Source: Roseburia_C amylophila
GTDB lineage: Bacteria; Bacillota; Clostridia; Lachnospirales; Lachnospiraceae
Direction: 5' to 3'
NCBI RefSeq assembly: GCF_025567465.1
Contig: NZ_JAOQKI010000006.1
Coordinates: 62,001 to 126,000 of the forward strand
DNA: 64,000 nucleotides
Position numbers and translations under genes: made by a program. The notes under the pieces were generated by a model, which worked only from the letters and a program-made list of their open reading frames with translations, made no database searches and had not been told where the DNA came from. Shown piece after piece: positions 17,386 through 25,979 of this stretch (within the stretch, counting starts at the first letter, position 1; each line of letters starts with the position of its first letter).

Positions 17386-18441
17386 TTATAAGCGTTTCTG
17401 TAACATTTCCGGATTAGATGCATAAACCAGTGCTGTCTCTTTTGTAATCTTTCCTTCCTGATACAATTTCAAAAGACTGCTGTCCATGGATATCATATCT
17501 TCCCGGTTCGAGGAATATACAACGCCGTCAATCTGTGGCACTTTATTCTCACGAATCATATTGCGGATTGCCGGTGTCACAGTCATAATTTCAAATGCCG
17601 GGATCACATTGCCATTCACATCCGGCACAAGCTGCTGGGAAACAATCGCCTGCAGCACCATAGAAAGCTGTACTGCAATCTGCCGCTGCTGATTTGCCGG
17701 GAACACATCAATGATACGGTCAATGGTATTAGCTGCTCCTATGGTATGTAAGGTGGATATAATAAGATGACCTGTCTCTGCTGCCGTCATGGCAACACCA
17801 ATCGTCTCGTAATCACGCATTTCTCCAAGAAGAATCACATCCGGACTCTGCCGCAGGGATGCACGTAATGCCGTTACATAATTTTCAGTATCTACATTTA
17901 TCTCACGCTGGCTGATAATTCCATGCTGATGGCTGTGCAGATATTCAATCGGATCCTCTAACGTAATAATATGCTTGGCACACCGGCGGTTCAGTGCATC
18001 TACCATGCAGGCTAACGTGGTAGACTTACCACTTCCTGCCGGTCCTGTTACTAATACCATTCCCTTTGGCTGCAGACCAAGGTCAATGATATTCTGTGGA
18101 ATTCCAATGTCCTCCGGCTTTGGCAAATCAAAGGTAATCACACGAACCACTGCTGATAATGCGCCTCTTTGCTTATAAGCACTGACACGGAATCTTGACA
18201 GTCCCTGCACCGCAAAGGAGAAATCATCATCCCCATGCTTTAATAACCGGTCAATATCACGATGGTCCGCCAGTTCATATATCTGCTCTAAATAATTTTC
18301 TGTCTCAGGAGGCATCAACCGCTCTCCCTCTTCTTTTATAATTACATTATTCGAACGATATGATATCGGAAGTCCGGCTATAATAAATATATCTGATGCG
18401 TGTTCCTCTACTGCTTTTCGTAATACTTCTTTTACATCCAT
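17386..18441 (-). CDS. pilT: Type IV pilus retraction ATPase PilT
   Basis: Hexameric secretion ATPase that in type IV pili depolymerises the fibre. 351 residues: Walker A GPAGSGKST (about residues 133-141), Asp box ITLEDPIEYLH, Walker B LLGEMRDYET, His box STLHTIGAANTIDR, and near the C-terminus TPAIRNMIRE, the AIRNLIRE signature that separates PilT from PilB. It is the last gene of the long cluster starting at 36062, 19 bases after the previous gene. No PilB/GspE-type extension ATPase is in the window, so either one is elsewhere or this ATPase alone drives the small pilus. Confidence 0.95.
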   Translation of the reverse strand: MDVKEVLRKAVEEHASDIFIIAGLPISYRSNNVIIKEEGERLMPPETENYLEQIYELADHRDIDRLLKHGDDDFSFAVQGLSRFRVSAYKQRGALSAVVRVITFDLPKPEDIGIPQNIIDLGLQPKGMVLVTGPAGSGKSTTLACMVDALNRRCAKHIITLEDPIEYLHSHQHGIISQREINVDTENYVTALRASLRQSPDVILLGEMRDYETIGVAMTAAETGHLIISTLHTIGAANTIDRIIDVFPANQQRQIAVQLSMVLQAIVSQQLVPDVNGNVIPAFEIMTVTPAIRNMIRENKVPQIDGVVYSSNREDMISMDSSLLKLYQEGKITKETALVYASNPEMLQKRL

Positions 18442-18460
18442 AATTTTCCCACCAATCTCT

Positions 18461-18952
18461 TTATTTCTGCCGCTCCATCAACGGAAGCCTTGTTTCCTCC
18501 TGTCTTACATCAGTAGCAGTTTCTTTCCATTCTAATATGCTCCATTCCAGCATTTTTCCTGTCTCTCCATCCGTCTCTTCCGTAATAGAAAGCTTTACAC
18601 GTAACTCCTGTGTGTCCGTCTCCGGCACACAAAAGCTTATGGTATCAGCTGCGTCCTTCACCTCCGGAAATCCTGAAATTTCCTGCAGCGCCATTTCTTT
18701 ATTTTCGGATTCTTCCAGAATAGCATCTATCTCTGCTAAGACATCATTTGCCTTGTTACATGCTTCATAATAGGCACTCATCTTATCTGCCGCCCGTTTA
18801 CTGTATTTATAATCCCGCAGGGACGAAGATAATGACAACACTGCGAATAATAAAAAAGTCAGAATCAATACTACCACTAACAAAAAAGAGTATCCAAAAG
18901 GACTGGCTATACGCGGTCTGCGTTTTTCTTCGTATAATGCACTCTTACTCAT
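18461..18952 (-). CDS. Pilin-like membrane protein of the PilT/PilC cluster
   Basis: 163 residues, not recognised by family. A basic N-terminus and PFGYSFLLVVVLILTFLLF (about residues 18-36) form one membrane helix preceded by Gly, as in type IV prepilins, but the Glu expected at +5 is absent, as in the minor pseudopilin GspK. The rest is an acidic soluble domain with a helix rich in Asp/Glu and a C-terminal WSILEWKE segment. It overlaps the preceding gene by 8 bases. A minor pilin or assembly protein role is inferred from position. Confidence 0.6.
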   Translation of the reverse strand: MSKSALYEEKRRPRIASPFGYSFLLVVVLILTFLLFAVLSLSSSLRDYKYSKRAADKMSAYYEACNKANDVLAEIDAILEESENKEMALQEISGFPEVKDAADTISFCVPETDTQELRVKLSITEETDGETGKMLEWSILEWKETATDVRQEETRLPLMERQK

Positions 18953-19400
18953 CTTCTGCCGCCTCTCTCTGACTGATTACTCTCTTTAGTTCCACTTCAT
19001 AAATAATCTTATCTTTCTCCCCATCCTTCTGCTTTACTGCAAAATGACCGACCATCCGCTGCTTCGCTTCACCCAGTGTAATCCACAGGGTATATTCCGC
19101 ATCTTTCGTCTTACAATTCTCCCAGTCAGCAGCAAAGGATACCAAAAATGTATTATCCTCTTTCTCATAATAAGAATACTCTTCTTTCAGATAATCTTCC
19201 ATATCTGTTCCGGAGCGGAATACTTCTGCTGCCGCTGCAGCCTTATGTACTGCCATATTCATATTTCCTGCATCTTCACTGATGCAATGGGATTTTACAA
19301 ATAGCTGCAATCCCACCGCTGCAGCAATACAGAAAAATAAAATCGATATCATAAGTTCCAGTAAAAATACCCCGGAACGTCTTGCCTGCCCTTCTATCAT
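18945..19400 (-). CDS. Type IV prepilin-like protein with short leader
   Basis: From MIEGQARRSG the protein is 151 residues. The leader ends in Gly, followed by VFLLELMISILFF: a hydrophobic N-terminus with Glu at +5, the hallmark of type IV pilins and pseudopilins, though +1 is Val instead of Phe or Met. The C-terminal domain holds WITLGEAKQRMVGHFAV. The start at 19400 has AGGAAGG 7 bases upstream and lies 10 bases after the preceding gene; a longer frame to 19547 would overlap that gene. No prepilin peptidase gene is in the window. Confidence 0.75.
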   Translation of the reverse strand: MIEGQARRSGVFLLELMISILFFCIAAAVGLQLFVKSHCISEDAGNMNMAVHKAAAAAEVFRSGTDMEDYLKEEYSYYEKEDNTFLVSFAADWENCKTKDAEYTLWITLGEAKQRMVGHFAVKQKDGEKDKIIYEVELKRVISQREAAEDE

Positions 19401-19410
19401 ATGCCTTCCT

Positions 19411-19899
19411 CTATTCCTGCCCACTGCCGACAACAGCCACCACAGTATCCATTTTTCTCCCATCTTCCGACATACAGGAAAAATGCAATAATCCATTTTC
19501 CAAAGCTTCCATCTTAAAATCTTCAACCGGAATGACTGCCTTTCCATCCGCTGTACTTACAGCAGTTCCGGACCGGACAAAAAGCTCTTTCAACATGCCA
19601 TCCTCTTCAAAAATATAGGTGCAATATTCTTCTCCATCATAATCCTGACGGATGATAAGACTGTCTGTTCCATCCACCGAACCAATAGTAACTGTCCCAT
19701 TATCATTCTGATGAATCTTCTCCGTAAGATAAGACAATACTGTTCTGCTTTCATAATTTTCATCTGCCATAGTCGTCGTATCCTGATAAATATCTGCTGC
19801 CAGGATAAGCACCAGAAGTCCGCAGATTGCCAGCAGCCCAAACAATGCCCATGGAAATAATATATCAATTGTATGTTTTCTGGCGGTACTCTCTGCCAT
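19411..19899 (-). CDS. ComGF/GspJ-like or DUF4860-like pilus cluster protein
   Basis: About 162 residues with one N-terminal membrane helix (ILFPWALFGLLAICGLLVLIL, about residues 15-35) and a beta-rich domain: YESRTVLSYLTEKIHQND, then IIRQDYDGEEYCTYIFEEDG. The arrangement resembles ComGF or GspJ minor pseudopilins and DUF4860 proteins seen in Clostridial pilus loci; I did not verify the family. The ATG at 19899 has AAGAGGG 6 bases upstream; an ATG two codons earlier abuts that site. Confidence 0.6.
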   Translation of the reverse strand: MAESTARKHTIDILFPWALFGLLAICGLLVLILAADIYQDTTTMADENYESRTVLSYLTEKIHQNDNGTVTIGSVDGTDSLIIRQDYDGEEYCTYIFEEDGMLKELFVRSGTAVSTADGKAVIPVEDFKMEALENGLLHFSCMSEDGRKMDTVVAVVGSGQE

Positions 19900-19916
19900 A
19901 TTCATCCCTCTTCACT

Positions 19917-20264
19917 CTAATTCTTGCGCTCAATTACTGTCACATCCGGCATAATGTTTGCTCCAAGCAGCTGGTAGTCCACAAAAAAATGCTCCTTATC
20001 ATAGGAAAAACCATACTGTTCTTCCAGATACGAAAGACAGTCCGGGTAATGTCCTTCCAGCACATAACACTGCACGATTTCTCTCTGCAAAGCCTCTTCT
20101 AAAGAACGTTTTTCCTCCTCTTTACTATCCGCCATCAATCGGTTCAATCCATGGCAGGTCAATAAAATAATACAACTGGAAATGGCCACCGTAAATAATA
20201 TCTTTGCCCAGACAGAATGCCTTTTTTCATGAAAAAAAAGCCTCTTTCGACGAAATCCTTCCAT
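19917..20264 (-). CDS. Small membrane-anchored pilin-like protein
   Basis: 115 residues. A basic N-terminus (EGFRRKRLFFHEKRH), one membrane helix (ILFTVAISSCIILLTCHGL), then an acidic domain with REIVQCYVLEGHYPDCLSYL and a final NIMPDVTVIERK. The pattern of an amphipathic helix followed by 'G-x-YP..L..L' resembles the soluble head of type IV pilins, but no leader-peptidase site with Glu+5 is visible. The ATG at 20264 has AAGGAG 6 bases upstream. Encoded 7 bases before the pilC stop side of the cluster. Confidence 0.55.
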   Translation of the reverse strand: MEGFRRKRLFFHEKRHSVWAKILFTVAISSCIILLTCHGLNRLMADSKEEEKRSLEEALQREIVQCYVLEGHYPDCLSYLEEQYGFSYDKEHFFVDYQLLGANIMPDVTVIERKN

Positions 20265-20277
20265 ATGCATCTCCTTC

Positions 20278-21330
20278 TTACAGTCCTGCCATAATTCCCA
20301 TCAACGGAAGAATCACGGATAACAGTATCATTCCGACAATAACAGACAAAATAATTACAAGTGTCGGTTCTAATATTGCAATATAAGAAGACATTCTCTG
20401 ATCAATTTCTCTTTCATACTGTCTTGCTATCGTCTCTAATGTTTCATCGGTCTCTCCGGTTTTCCCGGAAATCACCAGCATCCTCTCATACAAGCCCTCA
20501 AATATTCCAGCACCGCCTACTGCTGCTGCAAAATCCTCGCCCTCTTCCATTTTCTGGCTGCATTTCTTAATCTTCTTTGAAAAATTCTTATCTGCAATCA
20601 ATTCGTCTGCAAATTCCAGTCCTTTTTGCGGATTTTGTCCACTCTTTAAAGTCAGATACAGGCTGTCTGCGAAACGACATGCTGCGATTTTATCATATAA
20701 GCCATGAAACAAGTGCATTTTTCTGCTAAAACCAGCAAACGCTCTTCGTCCTCTTCTGCTCTTTACAAAATAAACAAATACTCCAACGATTACCGCCGCT
20801 ATTGCAATGAATACAATTGCATAATTCGAAATTGTTTTTCCCAATACCAGCATGCCACCGGAAAATCCGGTCATCTGTCTGCCTAACTGGCGAAATACCT
20901 GTTCAAATACCGGCATTACTTTTGTTAAAAGTATCACAATTACAGCTATCATCATAGCAACCATAATCAAAGGATATGTAAGTGCACTTTTAATACTCTT
21001 CTCGATCTCATCCTCACGCTCGTAATGGTGAGTCAGCCCATTCATAACATCATCCAGTGTACCTGTTTCTTCTCCTATCTTAACCATCTGAAGAAGATAA
21101 TCCGGAAATACACTGGTCTTTTCCAGTGCCGGATATAACAGTCCTGTATTTATCATTTCATCATACATTACCTGAAGTATTGCCTTTTCCTGCACATCCT
21201 TTGCATCTTCCAGTAATAATGACACCCCCTCAACTGCCGGAAAGCCTGCATGCAGAACCATTGTCATCTGGCTGCAAAAAGATGCACATTCAAGATTTGA
21301 CAGCTTTTGCTGCTTTTTACTTTTTCCCAT
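20278..21330 (-). CDS. pilC: Type IV pilus / type II secretion inner-membrane platform PilC
   Basis: 350-residue platform protein around which pilus ATPases work. It has the T2SSF repeat twice: an N-terminal cytoplasmic domain (FCSQMTMVLHAGFPAVEGVSLL, then LPQMVKIGEETGTLDDVM-like region), two membrane helices (PLIMVAMMIAVIVILLTKVMPVF and AIVFIAIAAVIVGVFVYF), the second domain with RMLVISGKTGETDETLETIARQYE, and a last helix. Length is slightly below the ~400 norm. 15 bases after the transglutaminase-like gene; start has AGGAAG upstream. Confidence 0.93.
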   Translation of the reverse strand: MGKSKKQQKLSNLECASFCSQMTMVLHAGFPAVEGVSLLLEDAKDVQEKAILQVMYDEMINTGLLYPALEKTSVFPDYLLQMVKIGEETGTLDDVMNGLTHHYEREDEIEKSIKSALTYPLIMVAMMIAVIVILLTKVMPVFEQVFRQLGRQMTGFSGGMLVLGKTISNYAIVFIAIAAVIVGVFVYFVKSRRGRRAFAGFSRKMHLFHGLYDKIAACRFADSLYLTLKSGQNPQKGLEFADELIADKNFSKKIKKCSQKMEEGEDFAAAVGGAGIFEGLYERMLVISGKTGETDETLETIARQYEREIDQRMSSYIAILEPTLVIILSVIVGMILLSVILPLMGIMAGL

Positions 21331-21345
21331 ACTTTTCTTCCTCTC

Positions 21346-22317
21346 TTAATATGTGTACTTTATAATATAACGGCTTCCGTCGCCAATATAATCTTTTACG
21401 GTATCATCATCATTATTGGCTGCCAGGGTCGGGTCCATAAGAGACCAGTCCTTTCCGTCAAAAGATATCATATTATCTACCCAGCCTATCTCATCCACAT
21501 AACAGCTGATCCACGCATGATAAGCCTCACCCGCATATCCTACCTGAAGTTTGGTTGGAATTCTCTGCGAACGAAGCATCGCTGCCATCAATGCTGCATA
21601 ATCAAAACAGATTCCTTTTCCGGACGAAAGTGTTTCATCTACATCCGGCACATATCCATATGCAACATTCTCTGCTTTTTCTTCATCATATGTAATATTT
21701 TCAATTACATAATGATAAATGTTGGTTACTACATCAAGGTCACTGCCGCAGCCTGCTGCCAGTTCTTCCCCTTTCTTTACCGCCTTGGAATTCTCATCAA
21801 AATCCACATAGCAGTTAGGTGCCAGAAATGGGACAAATTCATCCGTAATGGTAACATCAATACTCTGGGTAAATGCTGTTGCATACAAATTTTCTTCTAC
21901 TGATGCAGCTTCATATAAGGTCAACTGGTAAGTACCGCTTCCCTGTGTCAGCGGATATACAATATACGTTCCATTCTTTGTCACCAGATAGGTATATGCT
22001 TCCCCTTCCGGTGTCTCTATCTGGAATTTCACTTTTTCATTAGTTCCGGTATAATTAAGCATCACATAACCATCGGATGCATGCGATGCATCAATGGCAA
22101 TCTGATCTGTCCCATAAGCCACTTCTCCGGAAGCCTCCGGATGTAATACTTCTGCTGTCGCATCTCGATTTCCCTTTGCGGTATCATTGCTGCTTTGCTC
22201 CGGAGAATTCTTCTCTCCGCCACAGCCTCCCAATGCACCGCTCATCAGCAATATCCCTGCGGTCATCCATATTATCAGGTAATATTTCTTACTGTGCCGG
22301 CTCTTCTGCCTCTGCAT
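21346..22317 (-). CDS. Lipoprotein with transglutaminase-like domain
   Basis: 323 residues. Signal peptide with lipobox LGGC (Cys about residue 32) gives an extracytoplasmic lipoprotein. After a linker and a beta-sandwich-like stretch (residues ~60-160), a transglutaminase-like core carries the Cys-His-Asp triad: GKGICFDYAALMAAMLRSQ, AYHAWISCYVDE and SLMDPTLAAN. Such domains cross-link or cleave proteins at the cell surface. It sits between the sortase/SipW genes and the type IV-like genes, 10 bases after sipW, so processing or stiffening of the surface structure is a reasonable but untested idea. Confidence 0.85.
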   Translation of the reverse strand: MQRQKSRHSKKYYLIIWMTAGILLMSGALGGCGGEKNSPEQSSNDTAKGNRDATAEVLHPEASGEVAYGTDQIAIDASHASDGYVMLNYTGTNEKVKFQIETPEGEAYTYLVTKNGTYIVYPLTQGSGTYQLTLYEAASVEENLYATAFTQSIDVTITDEFVPFLAPNCYVDFDENSKAVKKGEELAAGCGSDLDVVTNIYHYVIENITYDEEKAENVAYGYVPDVDETLSSGKGICFDYAALMAAMLRSQRIPTKLQVGYAGEAYHAWISCYVDEIGWVDNMISFDGKDWSLMDPTLAANNDDDTVKDYIGDGSRYIIKYTY

Positions 22318-22327
22318 GACAACACAC

Positions 22328-22852
22328 CTATTCCTTTTCCTGTATATTCCTGCTATCCGTACCTATATATAATAAAATTGCCGCCAGTAATACAACTGAG
22401 ACGATTACAATTTTACCGTAAAAGGTTACCATAGCTGCAAATATCCCTCCTAATACCGGAATGGTCAGGGTTACTTTTCCAATTACCTGTGCATAGGAAA
22501 CCGGGGAAATATCCTCCGCTTCATTTGCATCTCCTTTGGTAATCAGCTGACCGGACACCACCTGATTCTTCACCACACGATGGGTAATGATAATTCCCGC
22601 ATCTGTATTGCTCCGATATGCCACAACTTCACCTTCCATAAGTTCTGCCGGTGCTTCTTCCCTGACATAAATAAGACTTCCTACCGGAATCGCCGGTTCC
22701 ATGCTTCCGGTTACAACTGTATAAATATCAAACCCTGTAAGCCTTGGTAATGTCAATGGTATGCAAATCAGAATCACCAATATCAGAAGAGATACTCCTA
22801 TCATACTACAGATTCTGGCTATTGTCCTCTTTTTTCTTTTTGTTTTTCCCAT
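22328..22852 (-). CDS. sipW: SipW-type (ER-type) signal peptidase I
   Basis: 174 residues with an N-terminal and a C-terminal membrane helix. The catalytic Ser is in VVTGSMEPAIPVGSLIYV, and the partner residue is His in IITHRVVKNQ where ordinary bacterial signal peptidases have Lys: this is the archaeal/ER-like SipW class. SipW in B. subtilis processes TasA and TapA. Two downstream-type substrates (25437-25961 and 24661-25440) are encoded in the same cluster. It overlaps the preceding gene by 47 bases, implying coupled translation. Confidence 0.92.
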   Translation of the reverse strand: MGKTKRKKRTIARICSMIGVSLLILVILICIPLTLPRLTGFDIYTVVTGSMEPAIPVGSLIYVREEAPAELMEGEVVAYRSNTDAGIIITHRVVKNQVVSGQLITKGDANEAEDISPVSYAQVIGKVTLTIPVLGGIFAAMVTFYGKIVIVSVVLLAAILLYIGTDSRNIQEKE

Positions 22853-23885
22853 TCGTTAATGCCTCTGCTCTGACATTCATTTTCTTTCTTCGTAATGCAA
22901 AAGCAGTAAGAGCCACAAGTCCTGCAACTGCTGCTGATGCTACACCAATCAGCAATGGCATATTTCCTGCCGGTCTTTTGGTCTTCTCATCCTTTTGCTG
23001 CATATCTGCTAACGGAGTTTCCTCATCATCAAGATTTACCAGTTCCTGCGGAGTCTCTTCATCCGGAATATTTGCATTTCCATCTGCCCCTTGATTATTA
23101 TCTGCATTGGCATCATCTGCTGCATTCGCATTGTTTGCTGCATTTGCATTGTTTGCTGCATTCGCATTGTCTGCTGCATTTGCATTGTTTGCCGCATTTG
23201 CATCACTTCCGGCATTTGCACTGTTTGCCGCACTCTGTGTATCCGTCGTGTATACAAACGTAAAAATGTTTTCCGCTTCATTGCTGTTTAAGGTTTTCGT
23301 CAGATTATATGCCTGCGGACGATAATTTTCAAAATATTTAAACGCCACCACCGGCTGGTCACCCACTGCACCATAGAAGGTCTCACTGTCTGAAAGTGCA
23401 TTTCCATTGGCATCCTGATAATTCACAGTATATGCTACCATATTTCCTGCAATTGCATATGCTGCTACATACTCCTGATCAGATTCTACCACAAAGGCAG
23501 ATTTTCCAACAGTATTATTATCCCTTCCGCTCTCCCGGATTCCACCAATATAATATTTTCCATCTTCCTTTAACTGAATACAGGACTGTGCCCGAACCAT
23601 AACCCGGTCACCATATTTCAATCCACTGATTTTTATTTTTTCTCCCTGGCTTTCCTTTTCAATCTGATAAGAAGAACCTGTTATATGATTGTCTACTGTA
23701 ATTCCATTCGTATCTGAAAAATATCCCTGATTTCCAGCGCATAACGTTACTGTATAGGTATATTCTGTTTCATTTCCACCAACTTTTGCCCATGCCTGTA
23801 CCGGAAATGCCAGTGTAAGTAATGTTGTAAATAAAATACTTCCGTGAAGAATACGTTCCATTCTTTCTTTTATTTTATTCTTCAT
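22806..23885 (-). CDS. Surface protein with MucBP-like domain and NANAA repeats
   Basis: 359 residues. Signal peptide (ILFTTLLTLAFPVQAWA), an N-terminal beta domain, a MucBP-like module around residues 150-215 (VAYTVNYQDANGNALSD, YGAVGDQP, then FVYTTD), a flexible Asn-Ala repeat linker (about residues 220-265, unit NANAAN), and a C-terminal anchor: MPLLIGVASAAVAGLVALTAF followed by RRKK and a long basic tail. No LPXTG is present; KRPAGNMP stands where a sorting motif would be. Probably exposed on the wall and membrane-anchored. Confidence 0.75.
   Translation of the reverse strand: MKNKIKERMERILHGSILFTTLLTLAFPVQAWAKVGGNETEYTYTVTLCAGNQGYFSDTNGITVDNHITGSSYQIEKESQGEKIKISGLKYGDRVMVRAQSCIQLKEDGKYYIGGIRESGRDNNTVGKSAFVVESDQEYVAAYAIAGNMVAYTVNYQDANGNALSDSETFYGAVGDQPVVAFKYFENYRPQAYNLTKTLNSNEAENIFTFVYTTDTQSAANSANAGSDANAANNANAADNANAANNANAANNANAADDANADNNQGADGNANIPDEETPQELVNLDDEETPLADMQQKDEKTKRPAGNMPLLIGVASAAVAGLVALTAFALRRKKMNVRAEALTNGKNKKKKEDNSQNL
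23103..23232. repeat. 18-bp tandem repeats encoding the Asn-Ala linker
   Basis: About seven imperfect copies of an 18-base unit related to GCATTTGCATTGTTTGCT (plus strand), each coding for a six-residue Asn/Ala unit in the minus-strand gene. A likely site of slipped-strand copy-number change that would leave the frame intact. Confidence 0.9.
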
Positions 23886-23888
23886 CCC

Positions 23889-24647
23889 TTACTCCTCCTT
23901 TTCCAACCGATTTTCAGCTGCCTCATCTTCTTTTCGTGTCCTCTTCACTCTCACAACAAAAAGGACGACTAAAACAAGTCCTGCCGCCAGAGCAAGTGCC
24001 GAAAAAAGAAGCACCTGATTATTATCACCCGTTTTAATAACGACATGATTCGACAATGGTGTTGAACCACTGGATAATAATTCTACCGCAAAATTCATCT
24101 GCAATTTTGCCAGGGTATCCTGATAGGTATTTCCCTGTGTCTCACCTTCCAGCTTTACGGTTAGTGCAATCTCTGCTTTTTCACCTTTCGCAAGCTCATC
24201 CAGATAGAAATAATCTTTCATTGCATTGGTTGCCTGGTGAAGACCTTCACCACTTTCTCCTACCGTATCTCCACCTACATTTTCACTGCTGTATAAAATA
24301 CGGTTACTTCCATCCGGAGCCGTAAAAGAAAGTATGTACGAATACGCTCCTCCGGAAGCCACACTCTGTGAATCCTCAAGGCTCTGTAATACCTGATTTG
24401 TCATATACCACTGCGTATCCCCATCATAGGTATTCTTTAACTCCAGTCTGATATTTACCGTATCTCCCGGCTGAAGCTGATATATCGCATCATCAATATC
24501 TGCATTTTTAAATGTGCTGTTTAATTTTTCTCCATCAAACGTTACGTTCCAGTCATCACCGCCGGAAAACTCTTCTGCCTGTACCTGAACAGGGGCTGCT
24601 GCAACCAGAGCCAGAGCTGCCATGATACCAATCCATTTTCTCTTCAT
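23889..24647 (-). CDS. Membrane-anchored surface protein with KTGD tail motif
   Basis: 252 residues. Signal peptide (IGIMAALALVAAAPVQVQA), an extracellular beta-rich domain (residues ~25-195; NIRLELKNTYDGDTQWYM, AEIALTVKLEGETQGN), then IKTGDNN, a hydrophobic stretch (LLFSALALAAGLVLVVLFVV) and a basic/acidic tail. The layout motif-helix-charged tail copies a sorting signal, with KTGD in place of LPXTG; similar tails occur in Clostridial surface proteins. Whether a sortase cuts it is unknown. No domain recognised. Confidence 0.65.
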   Translation of the reverse strand: MKRKWIGIMAALALVAAAPVQVQAEEFSGGDDWNVTFDGEKLNSTFKNADIDDAIYQLQPGDTVNIRLELKNTYDGDTQWYMTNQVLQSLEDSQSVASGGAYSYILSFTAPDGSNRILYSSENVGGDTVGESGEGLHQATNAMKDYFYLDELAKGEKAEIALTVKLEGETQGNTYQDTLAKLQMNFAVELLSSGSTPLSNHVVIKTGDNNQVLLFSALALAAGLVLVVLFVVRVKRTRKEDEAAENRLEKEE

Positions 24648-24660
24648 CTCAGTCTCCTCC

Positions 24661-25440
24661 TTACTGCAGTAATGTCAGATTTCCATTGGAATCAACAGAA
24701 ACATCAACTCCCCAGGCACTCTTAATCGCATCCTGCGCATTGTGTGTCTGTACGGCATCCACTTCTGCCTCTACATGAAAGGAAACCCCATCATAATTAA
24801 ATGTTGTAGTAGTGGTCTTAAGTCCATTTTCCTCCGTTGTATGCTCCGTTACCTTTGACGTAATAGAATTATCAATCTTTAAAGTATCAGAAAATGCCGG
24901 TGTACTCTCACCCACCTTCAATACCGATGGCCAGTAAAGAACAGTTCTCTCCTCCGTAGATGCATTTTCATCCACAATCCAGCCATTCTGGGTCAGGTTT
25001 AATTCAATCAAACTCGGAGCAAGTGTTGTTTCCTTGCTTCCATCCTCATTCTTCCAGCTCTTATAAATTCTCACACGGACATATTCATCAATATTGCCAC
25101 TGTTTTTTACGGAAAGTGCTTCCTTATAATTTCTTCCGGCTACCAGCTTTCCATCGGTCTCATCCAGCATATCTGTAAGAAGTGCTCCCTGATTTTGCTT
25201 CCAGGCATCATCACTTCCTGCATAATCACGGCTGCTGATATCCTTAGAACCCTTGGCAGATTCTTCCACCAGAGTCACTCCGATATCATACATTTCCATC
25301 TGTGCGGTATAATTCTCACTATAGTAAGTAAGTGCTGCTCTCGCACTTCCAACCGCACTTCCTGCCAGAAGAAGTACTGCTGCACCCAATAATAAAAAGG
25401 TTCCTTTTCTTCCCTTCATTACTTTTTTCAATCGGCTCAT
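24661..25440 (-). CDS. Secreted protein with SipW-type signal peptide (larger)
   Basis: 259 residues. Basic start, hydrophobic core (TFLLLGAAVLLLAGSAVGS), then ARAALTYYSENYTAQMEMYDIGVTL: an Ala-x-Ala cut site followed by aromatic and 'x-x-x-I-G-V' wording as in SipW-dependent TasA/CalY-like proteins. No C-terminal anchor, so secreted or assembled into a fibre. It shares a 4-base overlap with the gene before it and is followed 13 bases later by the anchored surface protein. A TasA-like structural subunit or adaptor is inferred. Confidence 0.7.
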   Translation of the reverse strand: MSRLKKVMKGRKGTFLLLGAAVLLLAGSAVGSARAALTYYSENYTAQMEMYDIGVTLVEESAKGSKDISSRDYAGSDDAWKQNQGALLTDMLDETDGKLVAGRNYKEALSVKNSGNIDEYVRVRIYKSWKNEDGSKETTLAPSLIELNLTQNGWIVDENASTEERTVLYWPSVLKVGESTPAFSDTLKIDNSITSKVTEHTTEENGLKTTTTTFNYDGVSFHVEAEVDAVQTHNAQDAIKSAWGVDVSVDSNGNLTLLQ

Positions 25441-25961
25441 TCTTCACCAGCCTCCCTTGCATCTGCAGTTCCTATATCTGTCCTGGTATCTGCAATCCGG
25501 TTCCAGTCTGCATATGGTGTTCCATCCTCTTCATAGAGAACCGGTGTACACTCCTGAACGACCACTACATTAAAACTCTCTTTATATTCCTCCGGTATTG
25601 CTATTTGGGCTAAAAGTTCTTCTGTATTGCCACTTACCGGAACAATATCACTATAATACCAATAGCCATCTTCGCCCTGATTCCATGACGAGCCGGACAT
25701 AGTTAATGTAATCTGACTTCCTGCGAATACCTTTACTCTGACAAAGCAATCACTTTCTCCTGTATTTGTAAGTACGATATGCTTCTCCATATTTTCAACT
25801 TTTTCTTCTATTGTAGTTTCATTACCAAGTGTAATCGAATATCCTCCTTCCGCTTCCACATAAGTTGTAAAATACGCCATTGCCGGTGGCACTGCTGCCC
25901 CTGTAAGGAATACCAATGCTGCTGCAGTCAGCCAGAACACTTTTGTTTTTTTCTTCATCAT
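25437..25961 (-). CDS. Secreted protein with SipW-type signal peptide (shorter)
   Basis: 174 residues. VFWLTAAALVFLTGAAVPPA then MAYFTTYVEAEGGYSITLG: the AYFT start after the cut site and the closing 'SITLG' are characteristic of SipW substrates. The body is a beta-type domain with KHIVLTNTGESDCFVRVKVFA (the NTG...VRV pattern common to camelysin/TasA-like proteins), ending in an acidic tail without an anchor. Its ribosome site AAGGAGG is 12 bases from the ATG. Together with sipW it forms a substrate-enzyme module. Confidence 0.75.
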   Translation of the reverse strand: MMKKKTKVFWLTAAALVFLTGAAVPPAMAYFTTYVEAEGGYSITLGNETTIEEKVENMEKHIVLTNTGESDCFVRVKVFAGSQITLTMSGSSWNQGEDGYWYYSDIVPVSGNTEELLAQIAIPEEYKESFNVVVVQECTPVLYEEDGTPYADWNRIADTRTDIGTADAREAGEE

Positions 25962-25979
25962 CTTATATTCCAGCCTCCT

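Noticed and set aside
23091..23325. Plus-strand open frames across the Asn-Ala repeats
   Set aside because: Created by the repeat in all frames; no initiation signals.
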